Below are positions 33,897-43,756 of a DNA stretch of 64,000 nt, one piece after another. The stretch lies in assembly GCA_020634415.1 (NCBI GenBank), contig JACKBT010000024.1:1-64000 (forward strand), read 5' to 3'. Origin of the DNA: Ardenticatenaceae bacterium (lineage in GTDB: Bacteria > Chloroflexota > Anaerolineae > Promineifilales > Promineifilaceae). Under the pieces are notes generated by a model that did not search any database, was not told the DNA's origin, and saw only the letters and a list, made by a program, of their open reading frames with translations. Numbering within the stretch: position 1 is the stretch's first letter; the number at the start of each line of letters is the position of its first letter. The translations under genes and the position numbers were made by a program.

Positions 33897-34571
33897 ATAA
33901 ACCCGCCCCGTTATTCCCTCATATTCTAAACCGTCTAGCCCCTTCATCACACTTTGGCGGGTGAGACGGCCGTTTTCCATTTCCATTCCCCGCGCCATCC
34001 CCAACCACACCAACTGCAAGGCATCATAGGTCACGCCGGCATAGTCGCTCGCCACCTCGTCAAACGGGGTGACGGCTTCATAGGCGGTGCGGAAAGCGGC
34101 AGGCAGTTGGGCCGGGTTATGGGGCAGGAAGGGTGGCTGGTTCATGGCGATGAAGGAGATGCCCGCCTCAGCGTAAATGGGGGCGGCAACGGCCGTTGTT
34201 GCCGTCAGCCAATGCCCCATCACCACCACCACGGCGGGGTCTAAGGTGAGTGATTCGGCCGTGGCCTGTGCCAATTCCACATTGCCGCCATCATCCAAAG
34301 CCACCAACGCCACCCGATAACCGCTAATGCCGCCTGCTTGATTGATCTCCCGTACCGCCAACCGCGCACTATAAATCACGTCATAGCCAATCTCTCGATA
34401 ACGCCCTTCAAACGGAGCCACCAGCCCGATTTTGACAACGGGCGGGACGTGGGTGCAGGCGGTGAGCAATAAGATTAATAAGATAAAGGGGACTAGAGAC
34501 TGGAGACTAGAGACTAATAGACCAGTCTCCAGTCTCCAGCCCCCAGTCTCTCTACTGACATTGTGCCACAT
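33873..34571 (-). CDS. Short periplasmic binding-protein-like lipoprotein
   Basis: The frame encodes up to 232 residues with a lipobox LTAC and a following Leu/Ile/Val-binding-like N-domain: VKIGLVAPFEGRYREIGYDV, then INQAGGISGYRVALVALDD and VMGHWLTATT. LivK-type proteins have about 380 residues in two domains; here most of the second domain is missing and the C-terminus (WRLETGD) is repeat-encoded. The start is uncertain because the first 20 codons also lie in a heptamer array. Either a shortened, still functional protein or a decaying gene. No ABC permease is adjacent. Confidence 0.6.
   Translation of the reverse strand: MWHNVSRETGGWRLETGLLVSSLQSLVPFILLILLLTACTHVPPVVKIGLVAPFEGRYREIGYDVIYSARLAVREINQAGGISGYRVALVALDDGGNVELAQATAESLTLDPAVVVVMGHWLTATTAVAAPIYAEAGISFIAMNQPPFLPHNPAQLPAAFRTAYEAVTPFDEVASDYAGVTYDALQLVWLGMARGMEMENGRLTRQSVMKGLDGLEYEGITGRVYWRLETGD
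34490..34552. repeat. AGTCTCC-family heptamer inverted array in a signal-peptide region
   Basis: GACTAGAGACTGGAGACTAG and AGTCTCCAGTCTCCAGCCCC form the arms. It spans from the stop of mltG into the signal peptide codons of the next gene. Confidence 0.85.
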
Positions 34572-35814
34572 ATGCCTGATGCTCCTCAAAAGTGACGCTG
34601 AAAAGGTGACGGCCTTCTTGGCCTGGTGTGCAATCGGCTACGAAAAAGAGGAAATCGGCCGTTTCGGGTTGGGCCACCGCTTGTAGGGAAGACAAACTGG
34701 GGTTGGCAATGGGGCCGGGCGGCAAGCCTTCGGCAAAATAGGTGTTGTAAGGCGATTGAAACTGCAAATCATCTAACGTCAGCCCCGATTTCCACCAACT
34801 GTCGGTGGTAATCTGATAGCCCAGCGCATACTGGGTGGTGGGGTCGGCTTGCAGCTTCATGCCGATGGCGATGCGGTTGAGAAAGACGCGGGCGATGAGC
34901 GGCCGTTCTTCCGCCACCACTGCCTCTCGTTCCACAATCGAAGCCAGTGTTACCGCCTCGTGCAGCGACAAGCCCTGTGCGGCAAACCCCTGCCGCATGG
35001 CCGGTGTCACTCGTTCGCTAAAATTGCGCAGCATCGCCGCCACCAGATAGTCTGTGTCTGCATCCAGCGGCACACGGTAGCTGTCGGGGAACAGGTAGCC
35101 TTCCAGCTTCACATCATCGGGCAAATCCAGGTTGTAGGGGGATAAGTCGAAGTCCAGATCGCGGTAGGTAATAGACAGAAATTGGTCGGCATCAATTTGG
35201 GCCGGGGTGGTTACGGCCAGATAGTTTGCCATTTCCTCTACCCGCCAGCCTTCTAAGAAGCGCAGGGTAATGTCACGGGCAACGGCCGTTGTCAGGGTGG
35301 TGGCGATTTCGGGGATGGTCACTTGCCCGTTGAATTGGAATTCGCCAGCTTGCAACTGGTTGTCTAGCCCGTAGTTGTGGACGTAGTTCACAAACAACTG
35401 GGGGTCGGTTAACATGCCTCTGGCTTGCAGGTTGGCGGCAATGAGATCGGCCGTTTCGCCTGGCAAGATGGTGAAAAAGGTGACGGCATCAAACTGCCCG
35501 TGTGCTGTTTGCAACTCGCCCGCATTCTGCGCCAGATAGGCTTGCAGATACAGCCGCTCGGCTGTACTCAAATTGGGATTGCCCTCACCAACGGCCACGC
35601 CACCCTGAAAGGCGGCTTGAAAACGGCCGAATAACAACCATCCCGCCGTACCCACCGCTACCACCACAATAAACAAAACCGCCAACCGCGCCAGCCACAC
35701 TGACCGCCGATTGGCCGATTGAGCATAAGGATTCTTACGAACTGGTTCCCGACTGATGATGACCTCCAAAAGGGGTGTATTTGTATATTGGTTTAATGGT
35801 GTACACCAATACAC
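34552..35814 (-). CDS. mltG: Endolytic transglycosylase MltG
   Basis: The frame encodes up to 420 residues. One transmembrane helix (LAVLFIVVVAVGTAGWLLF) precedes a LysM-like region and the YceG catalytic domain with ASIVEREA (catalytic Glu), LQADPTTQYALG and GLPPGPIANPSL. MltG cuts nascent glycan strands to set their length. The start is a puzzle: no ATG, GTG or TTG follows the excellent GGAGG at 35763-35767, which stands two bases before ATC ATC. The listed start is a GTG inside the upstream repeat array. ruvX precedes it, as is common. Confidence 0.88.
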   Translation of the reverse strand: MYWCTPLNQYTNTPLLEVIISREPVRKNPYAQSANRRSVWLARLAVLFIVVVAVGTAGWLLFGRFQAAFQGGVAVGEGNPNLSTAERLYLQAYLAQNAGELQTAHGQFDAVTFFTILPGETADLIAANLQARGMLTDPQLFVNYVHNYGLDNQLQAGEFQFNGQVTIPEIATTLTTAVARDITLRFLEGWRVEEMANYLAVTTPAQIDADQFLSITYRDLDFDLSPYNLDLPDDVKLEGYLFPDSYRVPLDADTDYLVAAMLRNFSERVTPAMRQGFAAQGLSLHEAVTLASIVEREAVVAEERPLIARVFLNRIAIGMKLQADPTTQYALGYQITTDSWWKSGLTLDDLQFQSPYNTYFAEGLPPGPIANPSLSSLQAVAQPETADFLFFVADCTPGQEGRHLFSVTFEEHQAYVAQCQ

Positions 35815-35836
35815 TAATAGACCAATACACCATTAT
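35775..35836. repeat. GTGTATTGG-type inverted array
   Basis: GGTGTATTTGTATATTGG and its complement CCAATACACTAATAG with ACCAATACACC lie between ruvX and the probable mltG ribosome site. Confidence 0.75.
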
Positions 35837-36264
35837 CCACTCCCCTGTGCTTCCAAATAATCTTGCAAGATAAACGCTGCTGCCACCGCATCCACCCGCT
35901 CTTTGATTTTTTTGAGTTTGCGGCCTTGAGCGCGGAGGCTTTCTGCGGCGCGTTGGGTGGTGAAGGCTTCGTCCCAAAGGACAACGGGGATGGTGAGATG
36001 GGTTTGTAATTCGGCGGCATAACTGCGTGCCCAGGCGGCTTTGTCTCCCTCGATGCCGCTTAAGGGCACGGGCAAGCCGACGACCACCAGGGTAATCTCT
36101 TGTTCAGCAATGATCTGCTGATAGCGGGCAAAATCTTCGCGGCGGGATTTGCGTTTGATGACGCTGTGGCCTTTGGCCGCCATGCGCAGTGCGTCGCTAA
36201 GGGCAATGCCGATCCGTTTTTCGCCTAAGTCTATGGCCATGATACGGCCGTTTTGTTCTATCAT
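35833..36264 (-). CDS. ruvX: RuvX/YqgF-type Holliday-junction resolvase-like nuclease
   Basis: The 143-residue protein has the RNase H-fold signature AIDLGEKRIGIALSD with the first catalytic Asp, VVVGLP, and WDEAFTT with a second acidic residue, ending in a helix rich in Lys and Asp (KIKERVDAVAAAFIL). YqgF family members process 16S pre-rRNA ends and are proposed resolvases. The gene starts at 36264. It lies immediately upstream of mltG, a common bacterial order. Confidence 0.9.
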   Translation of the reverse strand: MIEQNGRIMAIDLGEKRIGIALSDALRMAAKGHSVIKRKSRREDFARYQQIIAEQEITLVVVGLPVPLSGIEGDKAAWARSYAAELQTHLTIPVVLWDEAFTTQRAAESLRAQGRKLKKIKERVDAVAAAFILQDYLEAQGSG

Positions 36265-36309
36265 TACTCGTTTATACTGAACACGGGCATAAAGTTACAT
36301 TACGCTAAA

Positions 36310-36370
36310 GGAGATTGGAGACTAGAGACTAGAGACTGACCAGTCTCCCATCTCTAGTCTCTAGTCTCCA
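36310..36370. repeat. AGTCTCC-family heptamer inverted array
   Basis: GGAGATTGGAGACTAGAGAC followed by CAGTCTCCCATCTCTAGTC gives two long arms in the leader of ruvX. Confidence 0.85.
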
Positions 36371-36436
36371 AGAAAATGCCAGATTATGCCCTTGCCCACT
36401 ATAGATGGAGTCAATCTTCTTGGTCTTTAAATAATG

Positions 36437-36511
36437 ATCGGGTAACAAAGTAGAGCGATTTTGCAAATCGCTCGGACGATTTACAAAATCGTCCTACACT
36501 GATTACCCGAT
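36437..36511. repeat. Three-way-junction repeat
   Basis: Two perfect hairpins, GAGCGATTT-TGC-AAATCGCTC (36453-36473) and GGACGATTT-ACA-AAATCGTCC (36474-36494), are enclosed by an outer stem ATCGGGTAA (36437-36445)/TTACCCGAT (36503-36511). It sits in a 356-base interval between the gp47-like gene and ruvX that otherwise holds a heptamer array and one ACGGCCGT copy. Confidence 0.7.
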
Positions 36512-36620
36512 TCATTTTTTAATCTGCAACAAGTTTGACCCTATCGTCACCCTTAAGCATCTCAAAAAACGGCCGTTTTTGCCAGCGCGATTGCCCTACG
36601 CTAACCTGACAGATGCCGCA

Positions 36621-38159
36621 TTATTCAGTTGTTGTAATATCCATCTGAATACGGGCGGGCAAATAAGGCACACGATCAAACCAGATAGGCCAGACCTGGA
36701 TGACAGGCACATCGCGTAGGGGCAGGCTTTGGTAAAGGTAGGCGGCGGCGATGTCAGGGGGTTGGCCGTTAATGGCAGCCAGGGGGGCGGCCAGGGCTAA
36801 ATCGGCGGCAACCTGGGCTGTGCCCAACATCTCGAAGGTGATACGGCCGTCTTCGGCCACACCCAACACCTCGCCATTTTCAAACTGGATGCTGTTGGGG
36901 ACGAGGGTGAAGCTATCGGGCACTTGCTCGGCTAAGGCATCGAAGATTAGGCCAGAAGCGTCGGTGGTGTTAACGGCCGTTCCCGCCATCTCCACCCGCA
37001 TTTCCAACGACAACAGCGTCGTCTGTTCGCCCACAAAATGGGAATAGGTTTCGTTAAACACTTGCCCCACCCGCAGCGAATCCACTGCCAAAAACTCACC
37101 GGCCGTTAACTGCGCCTCCATCTCCGATTGCGCCACCGCCTGGATAAACTGCAGCACCTGCGCCCGCAGCCGCACCTGATCCTCCGCCGCCACGACTTGC
37201 GCTTCACGCACCGCGCCGCCCTCCATATCTGCTAAATTTATCACCTCTAACTGGAAAGCCAACGCCCCTTCAATCTGGTTCACCAAATTGGCGGGCACAT
37301 TGCCCTGCACTCCTGGCTCAATGGCGATGACCTCCACGTCGGCCGTGCCGCCCACCACATCGGGCACAGTTACCGCGCCAGTGGTCTGAAAAATCACGTT
37401 GCTGCCATCCGAAGTGCGGACTCGTGTGCCGACAGGCACTTCCACCTCTTGCGCCACCTGATTGATGAAGGTGACTGTGCCTCGCGCTGGGGAATTGGGT
37501 ACAGTGGCCGCGCCTGTCGTCGCCACATCGGCCTGCCATGTCTCCACCACCACCAACACCCGCCCTGGCACGGAGGCCCCACTGGCTTCTGTTAGTGAGG
37601 GGTCGGCGACGATTTGCCGCGCTACTTGCAGGGTTTGTACGTTGGGGTGGAGGGTGATGGTTGCGCCGGGGACGGCGTAGGTGAAGCCGACGAAGAGGAG
37701 GGCAAGGGTGAGGAAGAAGATGAGGATGGCGGCATAACGCAGCAGCCAGCGCCGCCATTGTGCGGCCGGGGTGAGGCGGCGGTGCATCTCCTGGCGGTCG
37801 CCCAGATCTAATTGGCGGGGTGGTTTGCGCCAGCCGCCCACGGTGGGCAGCCCGACGGTTTCGCGCCGTCGTTTGCCGCGCCACCAGCCGAGGCGGCTGT
37901 TGGCAGCGGATTCGGCGCTGGCGAAGGTGGGGAAGCCCAATGCTTTGGCCTGATCGCTGAGGTCGGGATCGGCCGTTACTAAGCCCACTTCTAAACGCAA
38001 ACCATCGGCATGACGACGCAGCCGCACCAAGTCTAGCCCCTCGCGCAAGACGCTGCCCCGCTCTGGCAGCACCAGCAATAGCTGTTGTTCCTCGTGCCAG
38101 TCCAAGCGGTCGTTAATGGAGACAATGTCGTCTTCGGGGCTTAGGTGGATGATTTGCAT
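36621..38159 (-). CDS. Membrane-anchored baseplate J/gp47-like protein
   Basis: The 512-residue protein has a cytoplasmic N-terminal part of about 135 residues with a hydrophobic-strand pattern (LLLVLPERGSVL), a basic stretch, one transmembrane helix (YAAILIFFLTLALLFVGFTY, about 142-161) and an extracytoplasmic beta-rich region like the baseplate J/gp47 domain (GTVTFINQVAQEVEVPVGTRV). Proteins with this domain and a membrane anchor recur in Chloroflexota genomes as chromosomal genes; their role is unknown. The N-terminal extension may bind nucleotide-like ligands (inference). It is preceded by carD with a small doubtful frame between. Confidence 0.72.
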   Translation of the reverse strand: MQIIHLSPEDDIVSINDRLDWHEEQQLLLVLPERGSVLREGLDLVRLRRHADGLRLEVGLVTADPDLSDQAKALGFPTFASAESAANSRLGWWRGKRRRETVGLPTVGGWRKPPRQLDLGDRQEMHRRLTPAAQWRRWLLRYAAILIFFLTLALLFVGFTYAVPGATITLHPNVQTLQVARQIVADPSLTEASGASVPGRVLVVVETWQADVATTGAATVPNSPARGTVTFINQVAQEVEVPVGTRVRTSDGSNVIFQTTGAVTVPDVVGGTADVEVIAIEPGVQGNVPANLVNQIEGALAFQLEVINLADMEGGAVREAQVVAAEDQVRLRAQVLQFIQAVAQSEMEAQLTAGEFLAVDSLRVGQVFNETYSHFVGEQTTLLSLEMRVEMAGTAVNTTDASGLIFDALAEQVPDSFTLVPNSIQFENGEVLGVAEDGRITFEMLGTAQVAADLALAAPLAAINGQPPDIAAAYLYQSLPLRDVPVIQVWPIWFDRVPYLPARIQMDITTTE

Positions 38160-38329
38160 AGAGAGCCAATTATCAACGGCTGGATGGCGATATGCAAACG
38201 ATCATGTTCTGGACGGCGGATGGTGTAACTATAAACAGCAGGTCGCCAATGAGCTGTTACCAGGACTGGCAGTTCTGAGGCAGGCATGATGGCAATTTCT
38301 AATAGATGCGGGTTGCCAGTGCGTGGCAT
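38141..38329 (-). CDS. Doubtful small ORF between carD and the gp47-like gene
   Basis: A 62-codon frame fits neatly between carD (ends 38339) and the gp47-like gene, overlapping the latter's start by 19 bases. It lacks a ribosome site and any recognised motif. The placement inside a probable operon is the only argument in its favour. Confidence 0.25.
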   Translation of the reverse strand: MPRTGNPHLLEIAIMPASELPVLVTAHWRPAVYSYTIRRPEHDRLHIAIQPLIIGSLCKSST

Positions 38330-38338
38330 CTAGTCGGG

Positions 38339-38863
38339 TTAGTTATCGGATGTGGCTTTTTCACGGCCGCGTTGGAGATGCTCCAGCAGTTTTTCTTCCG
38401 CTTCTTCCAGCGTCATACCCATACAAATGGCCCATTCACCCACAAAACGGTTGGTGATGCGGCGCATGGCATCGGTTTCTGTTTGGGAAAGGGCGCCGCG
38501 TTCTTTTTGCCGTGCCCACAAATCGCGCAGAAGCCGGGCCAGTTCGATGGGTGAATTTTGGGCACGCACGTCGGCAATGCGCTTGCTGCGTTGGTTGAGA
38601 TGGTCGGCCATGGGGTGGGGTGGGCGTTCTAAAATGGCGAGTGCTTTTTGGAACTCTTCGGGGGAGGTGAGGGAACGGGCATCGTCGGCTAGTTTGTCTG
38701 TGGGTATCCAGATGTGGCTGTTGGTGGCTTTGATGATTAAGTGGTAATAGGGTGTTTCTTCCCCGCTGATGGTTCTGGTCTCTATGCCTTGAATTTGGCC
38801 TACGCCGTATGATTGGTGTACGACCCATGCTCCTGTGGCGAAAGTATTTGTTTGTTTTTGCAT
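38339..38863 (-). CDS. carD: CarD-family transcription regulator
   Basis: The 174-residue protein has an N-terminal CarD/TRCF RNA-polymerase-interaction domain (WVVHQSYGVGQIQGIE and YYHLIIKATNSHIWIPTDK) and a helical C-terminal part that ends in a basic tail. CarD contacts the polymerase beta lobe and stabilises open promoter complexes. I chose the ATG at 38863, behind AGGTGA; upstream codons in the frame lack conservation-like content. It may be the first gene of a short operon with the gp47-like gene. Confidence 0.85.
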   Translation of the reverse strand: MQKQTNTFATGAWVVHQSYGVGQIQGIETRTISGEETPYYHLIIKATNSHIWIPTDKLADDARSLTSPEEFQKALAILERPPHPMADHLNQRSKRIADVRAQNSPIELARLLRDLWARQKERGALSQTETDAMRRITNRFVGEWAICMGMTLEEAEEKLLEHLQRGREKATSDN

Positions 38864-39081
38864 AATCACCTGTCTCACGTAGATATCGGCCGTATTCTCC
38901 CCCATACAGCCACCGTTGCCTGTACCCATCATAAGGGAAGTCAGCCAGGTTTTCAACTTATGCTTTTTTTTAGGGGAAACGAAGCGGAACGGCCGTCTGC
39001 GGGCAGCTCCAACGAATGGGTGATGGACAACGAAGCCTGACTACACTCTGGACACACAAACGCTCGCGCCATAACCAATCT

Positions 39082-39417
39082 CTAGCTCACAATATCGTCC
39101 AGGCTGACGTTGAGAGCGGTGGCGATGGCTTTGAGGATTTCGGCCGTTCCCGTGCGCTTGCCCGATTCGATTTGGGAGAGGTAGGCTGGGCTGAGATCGG
39201 CCGTTTCCGCCAACTGCTGCTGGGTTAAACTGCGATACTCGCGCCACACTTTAATTGGATTTTCGCCATCCAAAATAGCGTAAACAACGGCAGAAGGAAT
39301 TAACTCTTCACCTGCTTCAACGGCCGCTTTAGCCAAATCATAATCACGAATATCTTGCAGCATCATCTTTTCGTCAGGCTGTGGCGGACATCCCGCCGTG
39401 TCACTTTTTTGGGTCAT
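39082..39417 (-). CDS. XRE-family HTH protein, antitoxin-like
   Basis: The 111-residue protein has an N-terminal part (LAKAAVEAGEELIPSAVVYAILDG) and a C-terminal XRE helix-turn-helix (LTQQQLAETADLSPAYLSQIESG). This layout is typical of HigA-like antitoxins whose N-terminal part faces a RelE/ParE toxin. No toxin frame is found on either side, so it is an orphan antitoxin or a plain repressor. Confidence 0.75.
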   Translation of the reverse strand: MTQKSDTAGCPPQPDEKMMLQDIRDYDLAKAAVEAGEELIPSAVVYAILDGENPIKVWREYRSLTQQQLAETADLSPAYLSQIESGKRTGTAEILKAIATALNVSLDDIVS

Positions 39418-39595
39418 TTACAACCATCCTCCAACTTGTTATGTTGCCAATACAGCCTCCCCATGGTTGCTCATTATGAAGGGGGGAGGTTTTGTTGGGT
39501 AACGGCCGTTGCCAGTTGAGCCTGTAGCGCGATACGGTGAGGACGCCGACCGCACCTCTAAATTTGGAGGACCTGTCCATAGCAGGGTGGAGAAT
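39418..39595. other. Gene-free interval with one palindrome copy
   Basis: These 178 bases hold one AACGGCCGTT (near 39500) and no supported gene or strong hairpin. Confidence 0.4.
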
Positions 39596-39814
39596 TTATA
39601 TGTGCTCTTGAAACGCACCCATTAACATGCCTACAATCGAGCCCACGATGAAGCTAATCATGATGAAAGACGAATAGGTCTCTGTGTTTATATTATCTTG
39701 GATCAGAGGATACAAAGATGAAATAACAAATAGCCCAACAATTGCGCCGAACATTCCTCCTCTTACTGTGCGTACCGGCCAAGTCTTTTTGGGTTTATTT
39801 GTATTGTTTTTCAT
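39596..39814 (-). CDS. Small two-helix membrane protein
   Basis: The 72-residue protein has a basic N-terminus (KNNTNKPKKTWPVRTVRGG) and two hydrophobic helices (MFGAIVGLFVISSLYPL and FIMISFIVGSIVGMLMGAF). I chose the ATG at 39814, six bases after GGAG; an ATG four codons upstream is also possible. No family is recognised. Confidence 0.55.
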   Translation of the reverse strand: MKNNTNKPKKTWPVRTVRGGMFGAIVGLFVISSLYPLIQDNINTETYSSFIMISFIVGSIVGMLMGAFQEHI

Positions 39815-39831
39815 TGGTGTCTCCATACTTA

Positions 39832-39932
39832 CCTGCTCCGCGCAGGTCTTCCTCCCACGAAAAACCTCGCTGGGCTGTGGTCGGCGTCACGCCGCACTGC
39901 CCTGTTCCCTGTTTTGATAACGGCCGCTTCCC
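39832..39932. repeat. Diverged copy of the GCAGGTCTTCCTC repeat element
   Basis: CCTGCTC...CAGGTCTTCCTC followed by CTCGCTGGGCTGTGG, a GGCGT and an ACGGCC core in the same order as the two copies at 59.5-59.9 kb. It lies upstream of the two-helix protein gene. Confidence 0.5.
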
Positions 39933-39969
39933 CACAACCAATTGACTACCAGACTATCAGACTACGTGA

Positions 39970-40530
39970 CTACCCAGCCACCCGCCACGTCGGGAAGTCC
40001 CCATCCTGGCGGAATTGGAGCGAACGGCCGTAACTCACCTCCAGCCCCTCCCCAATCACCCGCGCCCACTCCGCAATCTCCGTCAGCGTGGCAAAGCGAT
40101 GGACTTTGTGGTCATACGTCGTAATCTGCAAGAGGCGGCGGTGCTTGGTAAAGCGCAGCCGCTCTTCGGCTATTTGGGCGATGGAGACGAGAGGAATATC
40201 CAGTTGGTAGGCCAACATGGGCGACGTGTAAATCTGGTAAAGGCGATGCACGGCATAAATAGTCATGCCAATGGCCGCCGCCCAGCTAAAGGTTAAAACG
40301 GAAGGGCTGTCGAGGGGCAGGCTCCCGCTCAACGCCCGCACCACAAAGCCAATCGCCAGCCCAATAACCACGATGCTGGGAATGGCCTGCGCAATTTTGT
40401 TGTGCTTCTGCACAAAAGAAAGATTCCGCGCCGTCAACGTCAACACCCCATCCCGCATCTCCTGCTTGTGATCTTTCAACTCAGGTGGTGTCAGGGTGAC
40501 GATTGTTTGGAAGAGGATGGGGTCAGACAT
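39970..40530 (-). CDS. Uncharacterised membrane protein with a PH-like domain
   Basis: The 186-residue protein has two transmembrane helices in the middle (IPSIVVIGLAIGFVVRAL and SWAAAIGMTIYAVHRLY) flanked by soluble strands. The C-terminal part (ERLRFTKHRRLLQI...HRFATLTEIAEW) resembles the PH-like domains of small bacterial membrane proteins. Start ATG at 40530; upstream is repeat DNA. Function unknown. Confidence 0.6.
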   Translation of the reverse strand: MSDPILFQTIVTLTPPELKDHKQEMRDGVLTLTARNLSFVQKHNKIAQAIPSIVVIGLAIGFVVRALSGSLPLDSPSVLTFSWAAAIGMTIYAVHRLYQIYTSPMLAYQLDIPLVSIAQIAEERLRFTKHRRLLQITTYDHKVHRFATLTEIAEWARVIGEGLEVSYGRSLQFRQDGDFPTWRVAG

Positions 40531-40533
40531 GGA

Positions 40534-40572
40534 GTAATTGTCAATTGACAATTGTCAATTGTCAATTGTCAA

Positions 40573-40574
<2 letters not shown>
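40534..40574. repeat. CAATTGT heptamer array
   Basis: CAATTGACAATTGTCAATTG continues as further TCAATTG words, six iterations with period seven. It lies between alaS and the downstream membrane protein and touches the alaS stop. Confidence 0.85.
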
Positions 40575-43290
<2,716 letters not shown>

Positions 43291-43304
43291 TTTTACTCCT
43301 ATTT

Positions 43305-43376
43305 GAGACCGGGGACTGGAGACTGGAGACAGCCCTTTGCTTACTCAGTCTCCAGTCTCCAATCTCCAGTCCCCCA
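43305..43376. repeat. AGTCTCC-family heptamer inverted array in the alaS leader
   Basis: GAGACCGGGGACTGGAGACT with GAGAC and the complement CAGTCTCCAGTCTCCAATCTCC form a hairpin between the attenuator terminator and the alaS ribosome site. Confidence 0.85.
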
Positions 43377-43391
43377 TTTTACCTTGCCAAC

Positions 43392-43427
43392 AAAAAACCG
43401 CCAGACGGTTGAACCAGTCTGGCGGTT
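43392..43427 (-). terminator. Attenuator terminator upstream of alaS
   Basis: On the minus strand AACCGCCAGAC (43427-43417), a 10-base loop and GTCTGGCGGTT (43406-43396) run into a U6 tract. It lies 28 bases beyond the leader peptide stop and about 100 bases before alaS. Its 5' arm can instead pair with codons 17-21 of the leader. Confidence 0.85.
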
Positions 43428-43454
43428 GTGGCTTGTGTGATTTTGCTGTGTGAA

Positions 43455-43532
43455 TCAGGCAACACGGAGCCGCACCAAACTGGTGACAGTGGTAGCGGCG
43501 GCGGCGGCTCGTGTTGAAGGTTGATTCATCAT
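43455..43532 (-). CDS. Ala-rich leader peptide of the alaS attenuator
   Basis: A 25-residue frame, MMNQPSTR followed by AAAAA and TTVTSLVRLRVA, starts at an ATG that is also the predicted first transcribed base. Five successive Ala codons (four GCC and one GCT) are at positions 9-13. Bases 43482-43470, in codons 17-21, read CAGTTTGGTGCGG and are complementary, with two bulged bases, to the 5' arm of the downstream terminator (CCGCCAGACTG, 43425-43415). Slow decoding of the Ala run would leave this segment free and favour antitermination. It has no Shine-Dalgarno, in keeping with a leaderless start. Confidence 0.7.
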   Translation of the reverse strand: MMNQPSTRAAAAATTVTSLVRLRVA

Positions 43533-43538
43533 GGGGGG

Positions 43539-43567
43539 ATGTTAACAAAGGGGAGGGGGATTGTCAA
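43539..43567 (-). promoter_or_regulatory. alaS leader promoter
   Basis: TTGACA (43567-43562) and TAACAT (43544-43539) are 17 bases apart. The next six bases are CCCCCC and then comes the ATG of the leader peptide, so transcription should start at or next to that ATG. Confidence 0.8.
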
Positions 43568-43614
43568 CGGCCGTCCGAAATTGGGTGCGCTTATTTTTTG
43601 TGTATGGACTCGAA

Positions 43615-43647
43615 AGACTGGAGCAGTTTTCAAAACTGCTCCAGTCT
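43615..43647. repeat. Perfect inverted repeat with 16-base arms
   Basis: AGACTGGAGCAGTTTT and its exact complement meet at a single central C. It lies between the alaS promoter and the divergent EAD-FGE gene and could act as a transcription block or be a REP-like element. Confidence 0.75.
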
Positions 43648-43756
43648 AGCCTTACACTAAATCCTGTCACACCCATTCTGTTCATCCTGCTTGCATTTAT
43701 GTCTATCTGTTATTATAGTACCGAAGTACATACATGATAATAAGTCAGGTAAAACC

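Noticed and set aside
43345..43548. 67-codon minus-strand frame across the alaS leader
   Set aside because: Its translation runs through the terminator and the heptamer array and lacks a ribosome site; the Ala-rich 25-codon frame with a matching promoter and terminator explains the region better.
43291..43567. T-box riboswitch upstream of alaS
   Set aside because: I could not find the T-box bulge sequence (TGG flanked by GGGTG-like words) in the leader; the Ala-rich peptide and pairing segments fit a ribosome-dependent attenuator.
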